A stretch of 64,000 nucleotides of DNA from a bacterium (GTDB lineage Bacteria > Planctomycetota > UBA1135 > UBA2386): contig JAUILN010000003.1 in NCBI GenBank assembly GCA_030432695.1, forward strand, positions 62,001-126,000. Reading direction: 5' to 3'. Below the pieces are notes generated by a model that ran no database searches, was not told the origin of the DNA, and saw nothing but the letters and a program-made list of their open reading frames with translations. Below are positions 1 to 9,761 of the stretch, piece after piece. Position numbers and translations under genes: made by a program. Position 1 is the stretch's first letter. Every line of letters starts with the position of its first letter.

Positions 1-111
1 GTCGCGGCCCTGCTCGGCCATCTCGCGACCGCCGGCCTCGACTTCATCAAGACCGAGCACCTCTACACCTTCGACGGTGAAGTCGGCTACGCGCTCGCCC
101 AAGGTCAGTGA
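1..111 (+). CDS. C-terminus of probable NADP isocitrate dehydrogenase (partial)
   Basis: Frame 1 is open from the window edge to TGA at 109-111 and gives 36 residues ending in HLYTFDGEVGYALAQGQ. A tail of the form 'K-T-E-[NH]-L-Y-x-F-D-G-x-x-G-Y-[ST]-L-[AG]-Q-G-Q' is, as I recall, typical of the longer (about 480-residue) NADP-dependent isocitrate dehydrogenases. These oxidise isocitrate to 2-oxoglutarate and CO2 in the TCA cycle. The catalytic part lies outside the window, so the call rests on this short tail only. The following purE starts 130 bases downstream and need not be co-transcribed. Confidence 0.5.
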   Translation, partial: VAALLGHLATAGLDFIKTEHLYTFDGEVGYALAQGQ

Positions 112-241
112 CGAGGGCTTGGAGGCCGTCGGAGTCTGCGCGCTGGATTCGTCGCGCCCGATGGTTTGAGCTGAGCGGATCGGCCGCGCAGCCCGGTCTC
201 GCCTCCATGGGGGCCCGTGCCGCCGGCAACCAGGAGCAGGC

Positions 242-745
242 ATGAGCGACAGCGGATCCGCGGGTGGCCCGAAGGTGGGCGTGGTGATGGGCAGCCAGTC
301 CGACTGGCCGACGATGGAGCACGCGGTGCAGGTGCTCGAGGAACTCGGCGTGCCCCACGAGGTGAAGATCGTCTCGGCGCACCGCACGCCCGAGCGGCTC
401 TACGCCTACGGCAGGGAGGCGGTGGCGCGCGGCCTCGAAGCGATCGTCGCCGGCGCGGGCGGCGCGGCGCACCTGCCGGGGATGCTCGCGGCGATGACGG
501 TGGTGCCGGTGCTCGGCGTGCCGGTGCGGAGCCGGACCCTCGACGGACTCGACTCGTTGCTGTCGATCGCGCAGATGCCCGGCGGCGTGCCGGTGGGCAC
601 GTTGGCGGTCGGCGAGGCCGGCGCCAAGAACGCCGGTCTCCTGGCCGCGGCGATCGTCGGCAACCACGACGCGGGCGTGCGTGCCCGACTCGAGGACTTC
701 CGTCGTCGGCAGACCGACGCGGTCGCCGAGGAGCCGAGCCGTTGA
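242..745 (+). CDS. purE: N5-carboxyaminoimidazole ribonucleotide mutase PurE
   Basis: The product has 167 residues, the usual length for class I PurE. It converts N5-CAIR to CAIR in de novo purine synthesis and acts as a cytoplasmic octamer. The family signatures are visible: GSQSDW at about residues 17-22 (phosphate and substrate binding), SAHRTP at about 45-50 with the catalytic His, and a Gly/Ala-rich [11 protein letters not shown] loop followed by a PVLGVPV strand. The ATG at 242 is preceded by AGGAGCAGGC at 232-241, which supplies a Shine-Dalgarno. The TGA overlaps the start of purK, so the two partner enzymes are translationally coupled. Confidence 0.96.
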   Translation: MSDSGSAGGPKVGVVMGSQSDWPTMEHAVQVLEELGVPHEVKIVSAHRTPERLYAYGREAVARGLEAIVAGAGGAAHLPGMLAAMTVVPVLGVPVRSRTLDGLDSLLSIAQMPGGVPVGTLAVGEAGAKNAGLLAAAIVGNHDAGVRARLEDFRRRQTDAVAEEPSR

Positions 746-1902
746 GCGCATCCAGACCGACCCCCATGCGACTCGCGCCCGGCGCGACGATCGGCATCCT
801 CGGCGCCGGTCAGCTCGGCCGGATGATCGCGCACGCCGCGCAGCGGATGGGTTACCGGGTCGCGGTGCTGGCGCAGAGCCCGGAAGAGCCTGCAGCGCTG
901 GTCGCCGACCGGGTCGTCGCCGGTGCCTTGCACGACGTCGCCGCCGCCATCGAGCTCGGCCAGATCTCCGACGTGGTGACCCTGGAGGTCGAGCACGTCG
1001 ATCTCGACGCGGCGCGCGCCGCCGGCAAGCACGCGCCGCTGCGTCCCGGGCTGAAGGCGCTGGAGATCGCGCGCGACCGGGCGCTGGAGAAGACCTTCCT
1101 CCGGAACATCGGTGAGCGCACCGCGCCGTTCGAGCTGGTTGGCAGCCTCGACGGCCTGCGCGCCGCGTTGACCGGGATCGGCTGCCCCGCGGTCCTGAAG
1201 ACCACCACCGAGGGCTACGACGGCCACGGCCAGGCCCGGATCGACGACCCGGAGTTGGCCCAGGACGCCTGGCTGCTGATCGACGAGCGGCCGGCGGTGC
1301 TCGAGGGCTTCCTGCGGTTGGAGCAGGAGGTCTCGGTGCTGATCGCGCGCGGCCTCGACGGCGCGGTCGCGACCTACGGGCCACTGGGCAACGAGCACGC
1401 TCACCACATCCTCGACGTGACGGTGCACCCGGTGCAGGGTCTGTCCGAGGAACTCGCCGCCGAGGCGCTCGCCACCGCGAAGCGCGTCGCCGAAGCCCTC
1501 GACCTGGTCGGTCTGCTCTGCGTCGAGTTCTTCGTGACCTCGGCCGGCGAGCTGTTGATCAACGAGCTGGCCCCGCGCCCGCACAACAGCGGCCACCTGA
1601 CGATGGAGGCCTGCGAGACCAGTCAGTTCGAGCAGGTGGTGCGCGCCATCACCGGCATGCCGCTCGGCGCGGTCGACTGGCGCGGCCCGGCGGCGATGGC
1701 CAACCTGCTCGGCGACGTCTGGTCGAACGGCGAGCCGCGCTGGGAGGAGGCGCTGGCGATGCCTGGGGTGCACCTGCATCTCTACGGCAAGCGCGAGGCG
1801 CGGGCCGGGCGGAAGATGGGCCACCTGACGGCGCTGGCGGCGAGTGCGGCGGCAGCGGAGGAAGCGGTGCGGCGGGCGCGGGGGTTGTTGCCGCGAGGAT
1901 GA
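742..1902 (+). CDS. purK: N5-carboxyaminoimidazole ribonucleotide synthase PurK
   Basis: An ATP-grasp enzyme of 386 residues that carboxylates AIR to N5-CAIR with ATP and bicarbonate, the step before PurE. It has an N-terminal nucleotide-type fold with [11 protein letters not shown] near residue 18, the ATP-grasp motif [12 protein letters not shown] from about residue 153, and the PurK signature [12 protein letters not shown] from about residue 274. I chose TTG at 742 as the start because GAGGAG at 728-733 lies 8 bases upstream. It also overlaps the purE stop as TTGA. The alternative ATG at 766 has no Shine-Dalgarno but would also leave an intact domain. The purEK order and overlap support a joint role in purine synthesis. 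Confidence 0.95.
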   Translation: MSASRPTPMRLAPGATIGILGAGQLGRMIAHAAQRMGYRVAVLAQSPEEPAALVADRVVAGALHDVAAAIELGQISDVVTLEVEHVDLDAARAAGKHAPLRPGLKALEIARDRALEKTFLRNIGERTAPFELVGSLDGLRAALTGIGCPAVLKTTTEGYDGHGQARIDDPELAQDAWLLIDERPAVLEGFLRLEQEVSVLIARGLDGAVATYGPLGNEHAHHILDVTVHPVQGLSEELAAEALATAKRVAEALDLVGLLCVEFFVTSAGELLINELAPRPHNSGHLTMEACETSQFEQVVRAITGMPLGAVDWRGPAAMANLLGDVWSNGEPRWEEALAMPGVHLHLYGKREARAGRKMGHLTALAASAAAAEEAVRRARGLLPRG

Positions 1903-2051
1903 AGCGGCCAGGGTCGAAGCCCGAAGTGCCGATCGGGCGGCCTCGGTCGACGGTCTGGTCTCGCGACGGGGAGAAAGGTCTTCGTGAGCGAGGCGGGCGT
2001 CGTCCAGCTCGGGTTCGCGGCGCGACCGCGACTCACGAGTCCGCTCCGCCC

Positions 2052-2666
2052 TCAGATCGCGAAGTCGGCCCCGCCGCACTCCGGCGAGAAGTACTTGATC
2101 CGCATCGGCCGCACCGTCTTCGACTCGGGTTCGTAGACGTTGACCTCGTCGATGTCGCGCCCGTAGACGTGCACCGAGATGGTGGTCTCGTCGGTGTTGT
2201 TGCCGATCGCGTGGATCTCGTGGTAGGGCGGCAGCAGGTAGCTGGTGGAGCCGGCGCTGACGATGCCGCCCTGCAGCTCGCGGAGTTCGGCGTGGTCGGG
2301 GCGGGAGCCGTCGTCGAGGCGCTCGTAGATCGTCTCCTCGAGCGAGTTCTCCAGCAGGCCCATCACGCCCCAGCAGGAGTGGTCGTGGATCGGGGTCGCC
2401 TGGCCGGGCTTCCAGACCAGGGCCAGGACCACGAAGCGGTTCTGCCGGTCCTTGTGGAGCAGGTGGCGGGCGTAACAGTCGTCGCGGGTCGCGCGGGCCC
2501 GTTCGGGCAGCCAGCTGCCGTCGCGGCAGAGCTTGTAGACGAACTGCGAGACTTCCTTGATGGTCACCGGCATCGAGGGGTGCCGGTCGAGGACGGCCTC
2601 GGTGTCGGCTACGAATTGATGGAGACCGTAGGCGGTCGTCGCTTCTTGGGTTGTGCCGGAACTCAT
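2052..2666 (-). CDS. Cysteine dioxygenase-type thiol dioxygenase
   Basis: A 204-residue cupin of the type I cysteine dioxygenase / 3-mercaptopropionate dioxygenase family. These mononuclear iron enzymes oxidise a thiol to its sulfinate with O2 in the cytoplasm. The 3-His iron site is visible as H94 and H96 in PIHDHSCWG and H152 in HAIGN. Y168 in SVHVYGRDI matches the conserved catalytic Tyr. The exact substrate (cysteine or a related thiol) cannot be told from sequence alone. The gene stands alone, convergent with purK and divergent from the TPR lipoprotein gene, with only about 90 bases between the two starts. A cysteine-synthase-type gene at 34006 is the only other sulfur amino acid gene in the window. 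Confidence 0.88.
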   Translation of the reverse strand: MSSGTTQEATTAYGLHQFVADTEAVLDRHPSMPVTIKEVSQFVYKLCRDGSWLPERARATRDDCYARHLLHKDRQNRFVVLALVWKPGQATPIHDHSCWGVMGLLENSLEETIYERLDDGSRPDHAELRELQGGIVSAGSTSYLLPPYHEIHAIGNNTDETTISVHVYGRDIDEVNVYEPESKTVRPMRIKYFSPECGGADFAI

Positions 2667-2756
2667 GCTTGGGAAGATTCTGCCAGACGACCCGGTCGAA
2701 CGGGCCCATCTGCGGCTCTCCTCCGACCGCGGGTCCCGACCCGGTGGGCTCCTGCT

Positions 2757-4001
2757 ATGCTAAACCGTTATTTTGCAACACTTTGCGTTGCGCTGACCGC
2801 GCTCGCCGGCTGCACGGCCCCGAACGTCGAGCTGGTGCAGGCGCGCGATCTCTACGCGCGGGGCGACTTCTACCAGGCCTGGGTCAGTATCAAGCTCGCC
2901 CACCAGAAGGATGCCGGCAGCCGGGAGGTCCAGGAGGAGTACTGGAAGATCCGGAAGGCGTGGCTCCTGAAGAAGGGCCAGGAGCAGGTCTTCCACAACG
3001 AGGACCTCGACGCGATCGGCACCTTCGAGCAGGTCCTGGTGCACGACGAGGGCAACGAGATCGCACTGCGCTGGATCGACAAGTGCAAGTTCAAGCTCGC
3101 CAACCGAGCCTCGGCCAAGGGCGAGAGCTACCGCAAGGCGGGCGACCTGGAGAACGCTCTGCGGGCCTACAACGACGCGCTCGTCTTCGAGCCGGGCAAC
3201 GCCCGCGCCGAGGAAGGCCTGGAACTGCTCGGCGAGACGTGGCGGGCGATGCGTGCCAAGGCACGATCCCACTATCTAGACGGCGTGCGTGCGCTGGCCG
3301 ACCAGCTGTTCGCGCAGACCGAGTACCACATGCTGATCGCGCTCGACCGCGACCCCACGCTGGAGGAGGCGCGGGAGCCGGCCGCCCAGGCGCAGCGACG
3401 CATCGCCGAGGAGCGGTTCCGCAACGCGCGCGACATGGAGAAGGCCGGCCACGCGGCGGCCGCGTTGCGCGAGTACGAAGTGCTGCGGAAGGACCATCCG
3501 AACCTGCCGGAGATCGACGTGGCCATCGAGCGGGCCGAGCGCGAGACCGAGGCTCGTCGACTGGCCGGGGAGGGCGAACTGGCCGTATTCCGCGGTGAGT
3601 TCGCGAAGGCGCGTAAGCTGCTGGAGGATGCCATGCAGCTCACTTCGCGCGACAGCGAGGCGATCGCCGAGCGACTCCTGCTGGTGCACGAGCGCGAGAT
3701 CGAGCACCTCTACACGCTGACTCGCGACATGGAGATCCAGGGCGACTTCCAGGAGGCGCTCGCGGGCTACCGCGGGATCGACCACGAGGTCCCTGGCTTC
3801 CGCGACGTCCGCGACCGGATCGCCGACCTGGAGATCCGGATCGAAGAGGCCGAGAAGGCCTACGCCGCCGCGGTCGAGGCCGAGTCCAAGGGCGAGGCCG
3901 ATACGGCGATCGACCACTTCATCGACGTGATGGTCTACTGGCCGAGCTACCAGGACGCGAAACAGCGGCTCGAGGCGCTGCGCGCCGCGCGCGGTAGCTG
4001 A
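2757..4001 (+). CDS. TPR-containing lipoprotein
   Basis: The product has 414 residues. The N-terminus carries a lipoprotein signal peptide with a lipobox ending LTALAGC, so the mature protein should begin at a lipidated Cys near residue 19. The rest is almost entirely helical with tetratricopeptide-like repeats, for example RKAGDLENALRAYNDAL and RGDFYQAWVSIKLAH, plus a helical C-terminus rich in charged residues. Such proteins act as protein-protein scaffolds on a membrane; the partner is unknown. The upstream part of this open frame (from 1899) overlaps the antisense cysteine dioxygenase gene and is not coding. The ATG at 2757 gives the signal peptide and is preceded by no clear Shine-Dalgarno. 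TATGCT overlaps the start codon. Confidence 0.85.
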   Translation: MLNRYFATLCVALTALAGCTAPNVELVQARDLYARGDFYQAWVSIKLAHQKDAGSREVQEEYWKIRKAWLLKKGQEQVFHNEDLDAIGTFEQVLVHDEGNEIALRWIDKCKFKLANRASAKGESYRKAGDLENALRAYNDALVFEPGNARAEEGLELLGETWRAMRAKARSHYLDGVRALADQLFAQTEYHMLIALDRDPTLEEAREPAAQAQRRIAEERFRNARDMEKAGHAAAALREYEVLRKDHPNLPEIDVAIERAERETEARRLAGEGELAVFRGEFAKARKLLEDAMQLTSRDSEAIAERLLLVHEREIEHLYTLTRDMEIQGDFQEALAGYRGIDHEVPGFRDVRDRIADLEIRIEEAEKAYAAAVEAESKGEADTAIDHFIDVMVYWPSYQDAKQRLEALRAARGS

Positions 4002-4067
4002 TCGGGGCACACGCCTCGCGCCCGTGGTTCCCAAACGGCTGGCCAGCGTGTCTGCTGTGCCGCCGTC

Positions 4068-5969
4068 TTGCGCGTCCATTCGCTGACCACGCGGTTCGTT
4101 CTCACCCTGCTGTTGTCGACGGCGGTGCCGTTCTTGGTGTTCGGCCTGTTCGTCCGGCAGGGGATGCAGGAGCGGATGGAGCGGCAGGTGGTGCGGGTGC
4201 TGCTGCGCGACCAGGCCTCGCTGGTCGCCGAGCGCCTCGACGCGTTCACCGAGCAGGTCTACCGCAACTGCTCGCAGCTGCGCGCTGCCGCCACGCAGGT
4301 GCTGGCAGGAGGCCGCGTCGACGAACTCGAGGCCGAACTCGACCTGTTGCCCTACTTCCATCGCGACTACCAGCACGTGCTCGTTGCAGATGGCGAGGGT
4401 CGTGTCCTGGCGACCGTGGACGGAATGGGTGTGGACGGCCAGCGCCGCGCGGCGATTCGCGCCCTGGCGCCCGATGCGGTTGCCGACCAGGCGTGGTTCC
4501 AGGCCTGCCGGCATGGCGGCAAGGACGTGGTGTGGCTCGACCGCCACCTGTCGCCGCTCCTGCACCGCAACGTCGACAAGGTCTCCCAGGATCCGGCGGA
4601 CTACTCGCTTGGCGTCGCATTGTCGGTGCAGGACGAACGGGGGCGTCGCGGCGTGGTCCTCGCCCTTGCGCACTGGCAACGCGTGCAGGAGGTCCTCGAC
4701 CGGATCACCGAGCGGCTCCACGAGGACGCCGGCTTTCCGGGCGGCGAGGTGTTCCTCTGCGATCCTGCGGGCGAGTTGCTCGCGCACAGTCGCCGCGCCC
4801 GCTATGGCCGCCCGGTCGGACCGCTCGAGTTGATCGAGCGCATCCGCCACCCGGCGGGTGGCGCGGCCACCGTGGTCAGCTACCAGGCCGAGGAGTGGCG
4901 CGACGCGGGCGTGACCTGGGTCGGCCAGGACGGCTACCGCGACCTCGACTGGCGCTGCGGGGTGTCGATCCCGCGGCGCGAGCTGTACGCCACCAGCCGC
5001 GAGTTCGGCCAGCTCGTCCTGTTGCTCACCGGAGCGGCGGTGATCGCGCTGCTGGTCTGGTCGATGTTCGCGTCGCGCGCGGTGCTCCGGCCGGTCCATG
5101 AACTCGCGTCGGCCACCGAGCGGCTCGCCGAGGGCGACCTCACCGCGCGGGTCCGTGTGCGCAGCCAGGACGAACTCGGTGACCTCGCCGGCCGCTTCAA
5201 CGAGATGGCGTCGGAACTCGCCGCGAGCCGCGAGGCGCTGCGCGATGCCGAGCGGCAGGCGGCGTGGGCGGAGATGGCCAGGCAGATCGCGCACGAGATC
5301 AAGAACCCGCTGACGCCGATGCGGATGGCCGCGCAGATGGTCCAGCGGGCGCGGGCGAAGGACGACCCGCGACTCGGCGAGCTCGTCGATCGACTGGCCC
5401 GCACCGTGGTCGACCAGACCGAGCAGCTGACCCGCATCGCCTCCGACTTCCGGCAGTTCGCCGGCCAGCCCGAACGGCAGCTCACGGAGATCGACGTCGG
5501 CGGTCTGCTCGAGGCGGTGCGGGAGCACTTCGCGCCGCAGGCCGAACAGCGCGGCGTGCGCCTGGTGATCTCGTTCGCCGACGCGAGGATCACGGTGCGC
5601 GGCGACCGCGGGGAGCTGGCCCGGGTGTTCACCAACCTGGTGCAGAACGCGCTGCTCGCCGGTCCGCGGAGCGCCGTCGAGATCCGCGTCGGCAGCACTG
5701 CGGCGCGGGTGGTGTTCGGGGTGCTCGACGACGGTCCCGGGATCCCCCCAGACGTGGTCGAACACCTGTTCGAGCCGTACTTCACCACCCGCTCGTCGGG
5801 GACTGGCCTGGGCCTCGCGATCTGCCGGCGCATCGTCGAATCCCACGGCGGACAGATCAGACTCGCATCTGGGGAGCCCGGGCGGACCGAATTCCGCTTC
5901 GACCTGCCGCTCGGGAGCGGTGGCGTCCCCGATTCCGCGGCGAACGGCTCCGACGCCCCGAAAGTCTGA
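4068..5969 (+). CDS. Membrane sensor histidine kinase, NtrY-like
   Basis: A 633-residue two-component sensor kinase. In order: membrane segment 1 at about residues 12-28, a periplasmic sensing region of about 280 residues (cache-like in size), membrane segment 2 at about 314-333, a HAMP linker at about 335-390, the dimerisation helix with the phospho-acceptor H409 in IAHEIKNPLTPM, and a HATPase domain with N box (near 523), DDGPGIPP (near 554) and GTGLGLAI (near 578). The HEIKNPLTP motif is typical of NtrY-type kinases. The start is TTG at 4068. No response regulator is adjacent, so the kinase is an orphan here. The ligand is unknown. The next gene encodes a membrane-anchored surface protein that could be functionally linked. 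Confidence 0.9.
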   Translation: MRVHSLTTRFVLTLLLSTAVPFLVFGLFVRQGMQERMERQVVRVLLRDQASLVAERLDAFTEQVYRNCSQLRAAATQVLAGGRVDELEAELDLLPYFHRDYQHVLVADGEGRVLATVDGMGVDGQRRAAIRALAPDAVADQAWFQACRHGGKDVVWLDRHLSPLLHRNVDKVSQDPADYSLGVALSVQDERGRRGVVLALAHWQRVQEVLDRITERLHEDAGFPGGEVFLCDPAGELLAHSRRARYGRPVGPLELIERIRHPAGGAATVVSYQAEEWRDAGVTWVGQDGYRDLDWRCGVSIPRRELYATSREFGQLVLLLTGAAVIALLVWSMFASRAVLRPVHELASATERLAEGDLTARVRVRSQDELGDLAGRFNEMASELAASREALRDAERQAAWAEMARQIAHEIKNPLTPMRMAAQMVQRARAKDDPRLGELVDRLARTVVDQTEQLTRIASDFRQFAGQPERQLTEIDVGGLLEAVREHFAPQAEQRGVRLVISFADARITVRGDRGELARVFTNLVQNALLAGPRSAVEIRVGSTAARVVFGVLDDGPGIPPDVVEHLFEPYFTTRSSGTGLGLAICRRIVESHGGQIRLASGEPGRTEFRFDLPLGSGGVPDSAANGSDAPKV

Positions 5970-6056
5970 CAGGCGATCGGCCCGGGTCGTCCACCTGCGC
6001 CGGACCTGCTGGCCGGCCTGCCCTCCCGCCCTCGTCCCTCGTTCCGAGTCGGTCCC

Positions 6057-9000
6057 ATGACGCGACGCTCTTCCCTCGTCCTGCTGCTGGCGGCGCTCTG
6101 CGCCACATTGGCGGTGTTGTTCCTGTTGTTCGGTGACGATTGGTTGGGTGGCGGATCGGCCGCCCGGCCCCAGAGTGGGGAGGCGAACCCGACCGCGCGC
6201 AGCGCCGACGCGGGGGGGCGCAGCGGGGTCGCCGCCGGCGAGAGCGTCGGGGCCCGGGTCGCGGTCGGCGACATCGAGCAGCAGGGACCCCGCAATGGCA
6301 TCCGCGGGGTGGTTCTCGACGCGCGCACCCTGCTGCCCCTCGCCGGAGTGGAGGTCGCGGCGATGAAGACCCCGCCGGCGGTCGAGCGCTTCGTGTCGCG
6401 GCTGCGCAACGCGTTCTTCCGCGGCGACGGCCTGTGGACCCAGTCGTCGCGTCCGGCCGAGATCCTCGCCAAGACCGTGACCGGCCCCGATGGCAGCTTC
6501 GAGCTGCGCGACGTCGACCCGGGTACGGTGTTCCTCGACGCCCGGTCCGACTTCACCTTCGTCCGCTCGCCGGTGCAGGTCCGGGTCGCGGCGGGCGAGT
6601 CGGTCGACGGGGTCGAGCTGCTCGGCAGTCCCGGCGGTCGGGTGCAGGGCGTGGTGCGCGGGCCCGACGGCGCGCCGCTCGCCGGCGCGGTGGTGAGCTT
6701 GCGGCCCGGACTGAACTCGTTCCTCGGCCAGCTCACCCAACGCCGCTACCGCTGGCTGGAGGCCTCGACCGACGGCGAGGGCCGCTACGACTTGCCGGGC
6801 GTGCCCGAGGGCGGCGGCTACGTGCTGTCGGCCGGCGGTCCCGGCATGGCGCTCGAGGAGGTGTTCGGCATCGCGGTCCGCGAGGCGCAGGTCACGGTCG
6901 TCGACATCGAAGGGCACGAGGGAGCACGTATCGCCGGCAAGGTCGTCGATCCCGACGGCACGCCGATCCCCGGCGCGCACGTGGCGATGGTCTACCTCGA
7001 CGTCAGCCGCGTGCTGTTCAGCGCCGACGGTCGTGAGGAACCGCTGGCGACCGGGCCGGACGGAACCTTCGAGCTGAAGCCGGTGGCCGCCGGGCGCATC
7101 GGTCTGGTGGCGATCGCCGAGGACCTCGCGCCATCGCCGATCCTCGACCTGACGGTGGTCGATGGCGGCGACTACGGCGACCTGATGTTGCAGCTCGATG
7201 CGGGCGCGCCGTTCGAGGGCACGGTGGTCGACGATCTCGGTCGGCCGCTGAGCGGTGTGACGGTCGAGATCCGTCCGATGGAGCGTCCCAACGATCCCGA
7301 CGTCGTGAAGATGGCGCTGAAGGTCCGCGAGGTCGACGTGACCACCGGTCCCGACGGTCGCTTCCGCGCCGAGGGCATCGACGCCGAGCGGCTGTTCGTG
7401 CAGTTCAGCAAGCCGAGCTACGTCACCGAGGTCCGCTTCGGGATCCAGCGCGACGGCGAGGAGCCGTTCCAGCAGGTGCTGACGCGTGGCGTCACGGTGC
7501 GCGGCCGCGTCGCCACCGCCGCCGGAGAGCCGCTGTCCCGCTTCCGCGTCGAGACCCGCTCCCGCGAGGTCGATCCCGAGACCGGCGAAGAGGTGCGGCG
7601 GCAGCGGCGACGCGGTCCGCCCTGGAGCCAGCAGGGCGGCATTCGCCTGGCCGAGGGCGAGCGCCTCGGTGACCGCAATTTCGGCGACCGTTGGAAGGAG
7701 GTCCAATCGGCCGACGGTCGGTTCGAGCTCGAGGGATTGCCGCCCGGCAAGGTGCGGGTCCGGGTCCGCGCCGAGGGCTTCCGCGATCCGGAGAACGCCG
7801 AGGTGGTGCTGCTGCCGGGCGAGGAGAGCGAGGAGCTGTCGTTCGAGATGGTCGGTGGAGCAGTGGCCAGCGGCGTGGTGGTCGACGCGTCGACTGGCGC
7901 GCCGGTGCCCGACGCGACGGTGACCGCATACCGCGGCGACGGCGACGACGACCAGGGTGGCCGCGCGCCGTTCCGGATGCAGATCGACCCGGAGGACTTC
8001 GACCTGCTCGGTCTGGCGGAGGGCAGCCGGCGTTCGGCGCGGACCGATAGCCGGGGGCGCTTCCAGATCGAAGGGCTCGGTGGCGGGACCTACCGCTTCA
8101 CCGGCCGTCACCCCGACCTGGCGAAGGCCTCGGTCACCGAGGTCGAACTCCTCGACGGGCAGAACCGCAGCGATCTGCGGATCGAGCTCGACGCCGGCGG
8201 CGGGATCGAGGGCACGGTCACCGGTGCCGGCGGTCGGCCGGTCGCCGACGCGATCATCGTCGCGCTGAGCATCGCCGCGGGGTCGTTGGAGAGCGCCAGC
8301 ACCGACGAGGTGGGGCGCTACCAGATCGGTGGGCTCGCACCCGGCCAGTACGTGGTCTTCAAGTCACGGATGGACGAGCGTGCCACCAACATCGGCTACG
8401 ACCTGCTCGGCAACATGCGGCTCAAGACCGTGGGCGTGCGGCGCGGCGAGGTCTCGCAGCTCGACATCGTCGACGAGACCGAGAACGGCGTGCGGGTCTT
8501 CGGTCAGATCCGCGACGGCGGCGAGCCGGTGTCGCGGGCGATGGTGACCGCACTCGGTGCCGACCGGCAGGGGCTGTTCGGCATGGGCATCCGCGCGCAG
8601 CCGAGCAAGGAGGACGGGACCTACGAGATGGTCCTGGAGCCGGGCGACTACTTCTTCCAGGTGACCCGGTTCGCGAGTCGACCGCAGCAGGCCAGCCTGT
8701 CGGTCGAGGTTCCCGAGGGCGTGCGTCAGCTCCGCTACGACATCGAGCTGCCGCGGGCCTACGTCGCGGGGCGGGTGGTCGACTCGGCCGGCATGCCGGT
8801 GTCCGGCATCCGGATCAGCGCCGGAGTGGTCGAAGGCGGGATGGAGGACGCGCCGGGTCTGCTCGGCATCGTGTTGAAGAACGGCGTCGCGCAGACCCGC
8901 ACCGACGACGATGGCTCCTTCAAACTGAACTCGCTGGCTGGCGGCGTCTACCGGATCGTCGCGTCCGGCCGCTCGTTCGGGCGCCGCGGCGGCAACGCCG

Positions 9001-9710
9001 AGTTCGGCGAGGCCGCGGTGGAGGACGTGGTGGTCGAGGCCGACCTGCCGGTCGACGGCCTCGAGATCGTCCTGCCGCGGGCCGGCTCGATCAGCGGACT
9101 GGTGGTCGACGGCAATGGCACGCCGGTGCGCGGTGCGGAGATCGTCGCGTCGCGCGAAGGCGGTGAGGTCGGTGGTGCGTCGTCGGAGCAGCAGATCATG
9201 GATCTGTTCGGTGTGCAGGCCGCGCCGGTGCGCAGCGATGCCGAAGGTCGGTTCACGATCCAAGGCGTGACCCCTGGCACCTACCGGGTGCGCGCCGACG
9301 CCGATGGCCTGTCGCCGGGCGTCGCCGACGACGTGCTGGTGATCGCCGAGTCGGACACCCCGGTGCAACTGCAGGTGGTGCGCGGCGCGACCCTGAAGTT
9401 CCGCGCCCGCAACGTCGACGGCTCGCAGATCCCGTTCGCCAACGTCACGGTCCTCGACGGCAAGGGCAAGCCGTTGGCCTCGCGGGTGTCGGTGATGTCG
9501 GTGTTCCGCGGCGTCTTCGGCGGCCGTGACAAGACCGACGACTCCGGGTGGTACACGGTCGGCAACGTGCCGCCGGACACCTACACGGTGATCATCGAGG
9601 AGAAGGACCAGCCGACGATCCGCGTGACCCGCGAGATCGTCGACGGCGAGGAGGTCGAGTGGGACGTCGACGTGGCCACCGAGCTGGAGGCGGCGGGGCG
9701 CGGTAGGTGA
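6057..9710 (+). CDS. Giant membrane-anchored CarboxypepD_reg repeat protein
   Basis: The product has 1217 residues. A single hydrophobic segment at about residues 5-27 (LVLLLAALCATLAVLFLLFG) acts as signal or anchor. A low-complexity linker is followed by about ten repeats of the carboxypeptidase-regulatory-like beta-sandwich. Each repeat has the pattern GxVxDxxGxPxxGAxV, then TDxxGRFxxxGLxxGxYxxxA. These domains are extracellular and non-catalytic, and are usually found in surface or adhesion proteins. No peptidase motif is present. The gene follows the NtrY-like kinase by 87 bases on the same strand, so co-transcription is possible. The same domain type recurs in the ECF fusions at 29932 and 45063 and in the three tandem genes at 57624-63363. 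Confidence 0.85.
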   Translation: MTRRSSLVLLLAALCATLAVLFLLFGDDWLGGGSAARPQSGEANPTARSADAGGRSGVAAGESVGARVAVGDIEQQGPRNGIRGVVLDARTLLPLAGVEVAAMKTPPAVERFVSRLRNAFFRGDGLWTQSSRPAEILAKTVTGPDGSFELRDVDPGTVFLDARSDFTFVRSPVQVRVAAGESVDGVELLGSPGGRVQGVVRGPDGAPLAGAVVSLRPGLNSFLGQLTQRRYRWLEASTDGEGRYDLPGVPEGGGYVLSAGGPGMALEEVFGIAVREAQVTVVDIEGHEGARIAGKVVDPDGTPIPGAHVAMVYLDVSRVLFSADGREEPLATGPDGTFELKPVAAGRIGLVAIAEDLAPSPILDLTVVDGGDYGDLMLQLDAGAPFEGTVVDDLGRPLSGVTVEIRPMERPNDPDVVKMALKVREVDVTTGPDGRFRAEGIDAERLFVQFSKPSYVTEVRFGIQRDGEEPFQQVLTRGVTVRGRVATAAGEPLSRFRVETRSREVDPETGEEVRRQRRRGPPWSQQGGIRLAEGERLGDRNFGDRWKEVQSADGRFELEGLPPGKVRVRVRAEGFRDPENAEVVLLPGEESEELSFEMVGGAVASGVVVDASTGAPVPDATVTAYRGDGDDDQGGRAPFRMQIDPEDFDLLGLAEGSRRSARTDSRGRFQIEGLGGGTYRFTGRHPDLAKASVTEVELLDGQNRSDLRIELDAGGGIEGTVTGAGGRPVADAIIVALSIAAGSLESASTDEVGRYQIGGLAPGQYVVFKSRMDERATNIGYDLLGNMRLKTVGVRRGEVSQLDIVDETENGVRVFGQIRDGGEPVSRAMVTALGADRQGLFGMGIRAQPSKEDGTYEMVLEPGDYFFQVTRFASRPQQASLSVEVPEGVRQLRYDIELPRAYVAGRVVDSAGMPVSGIRISAGVVEGGMEDAPGLLGIVLKNGVAQTRTDDDGSFKLNSLAGGVYRIVASGRSFGRRGGNAEFGEAAVEDVVVEADLPVDGLEIVLPRAGSISGLVVDGNGTPVRGAEIVASREGGEVGGASSEQQIMDLFGVQAAPVRSDAEGRFTIQGVTPGTYRVRADADGLSPGVADDVLVIAESDTPVQLQVVRGATLKFRARNVDGSQIPFANVTVLDGKGKPLASRVSVMSVFRGVFGGRDKTDDSGWYTVGNVPPDTYTVIIEEKDQPTIRVTREIVDGEEVEWDVDVATELEAAGRGR

Positions 9711-9761
9711 CCCGGCGCGGCAAGTCGCTGTCGGTTCCCGCGCCCGGCGGGTTCCCGCGAT

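Noticed and set aside
406..2709. A 767-codon minus-strand frame over purEK
   Set aside because: It runs across purE, purK and the cysteine dioxygenase gene in the wrong frame and has no recognisable domain.
3276..8111. A 1611-codon open frame on the minus strand
   Set aside because: It lies opposite the TPR lipoprotein, kinase and giant protein genes, whose motifs are clear. Its translation is His/Arg/Asp-rich without a domain, as expected of an antisense frame in DNA with high third-position GC.
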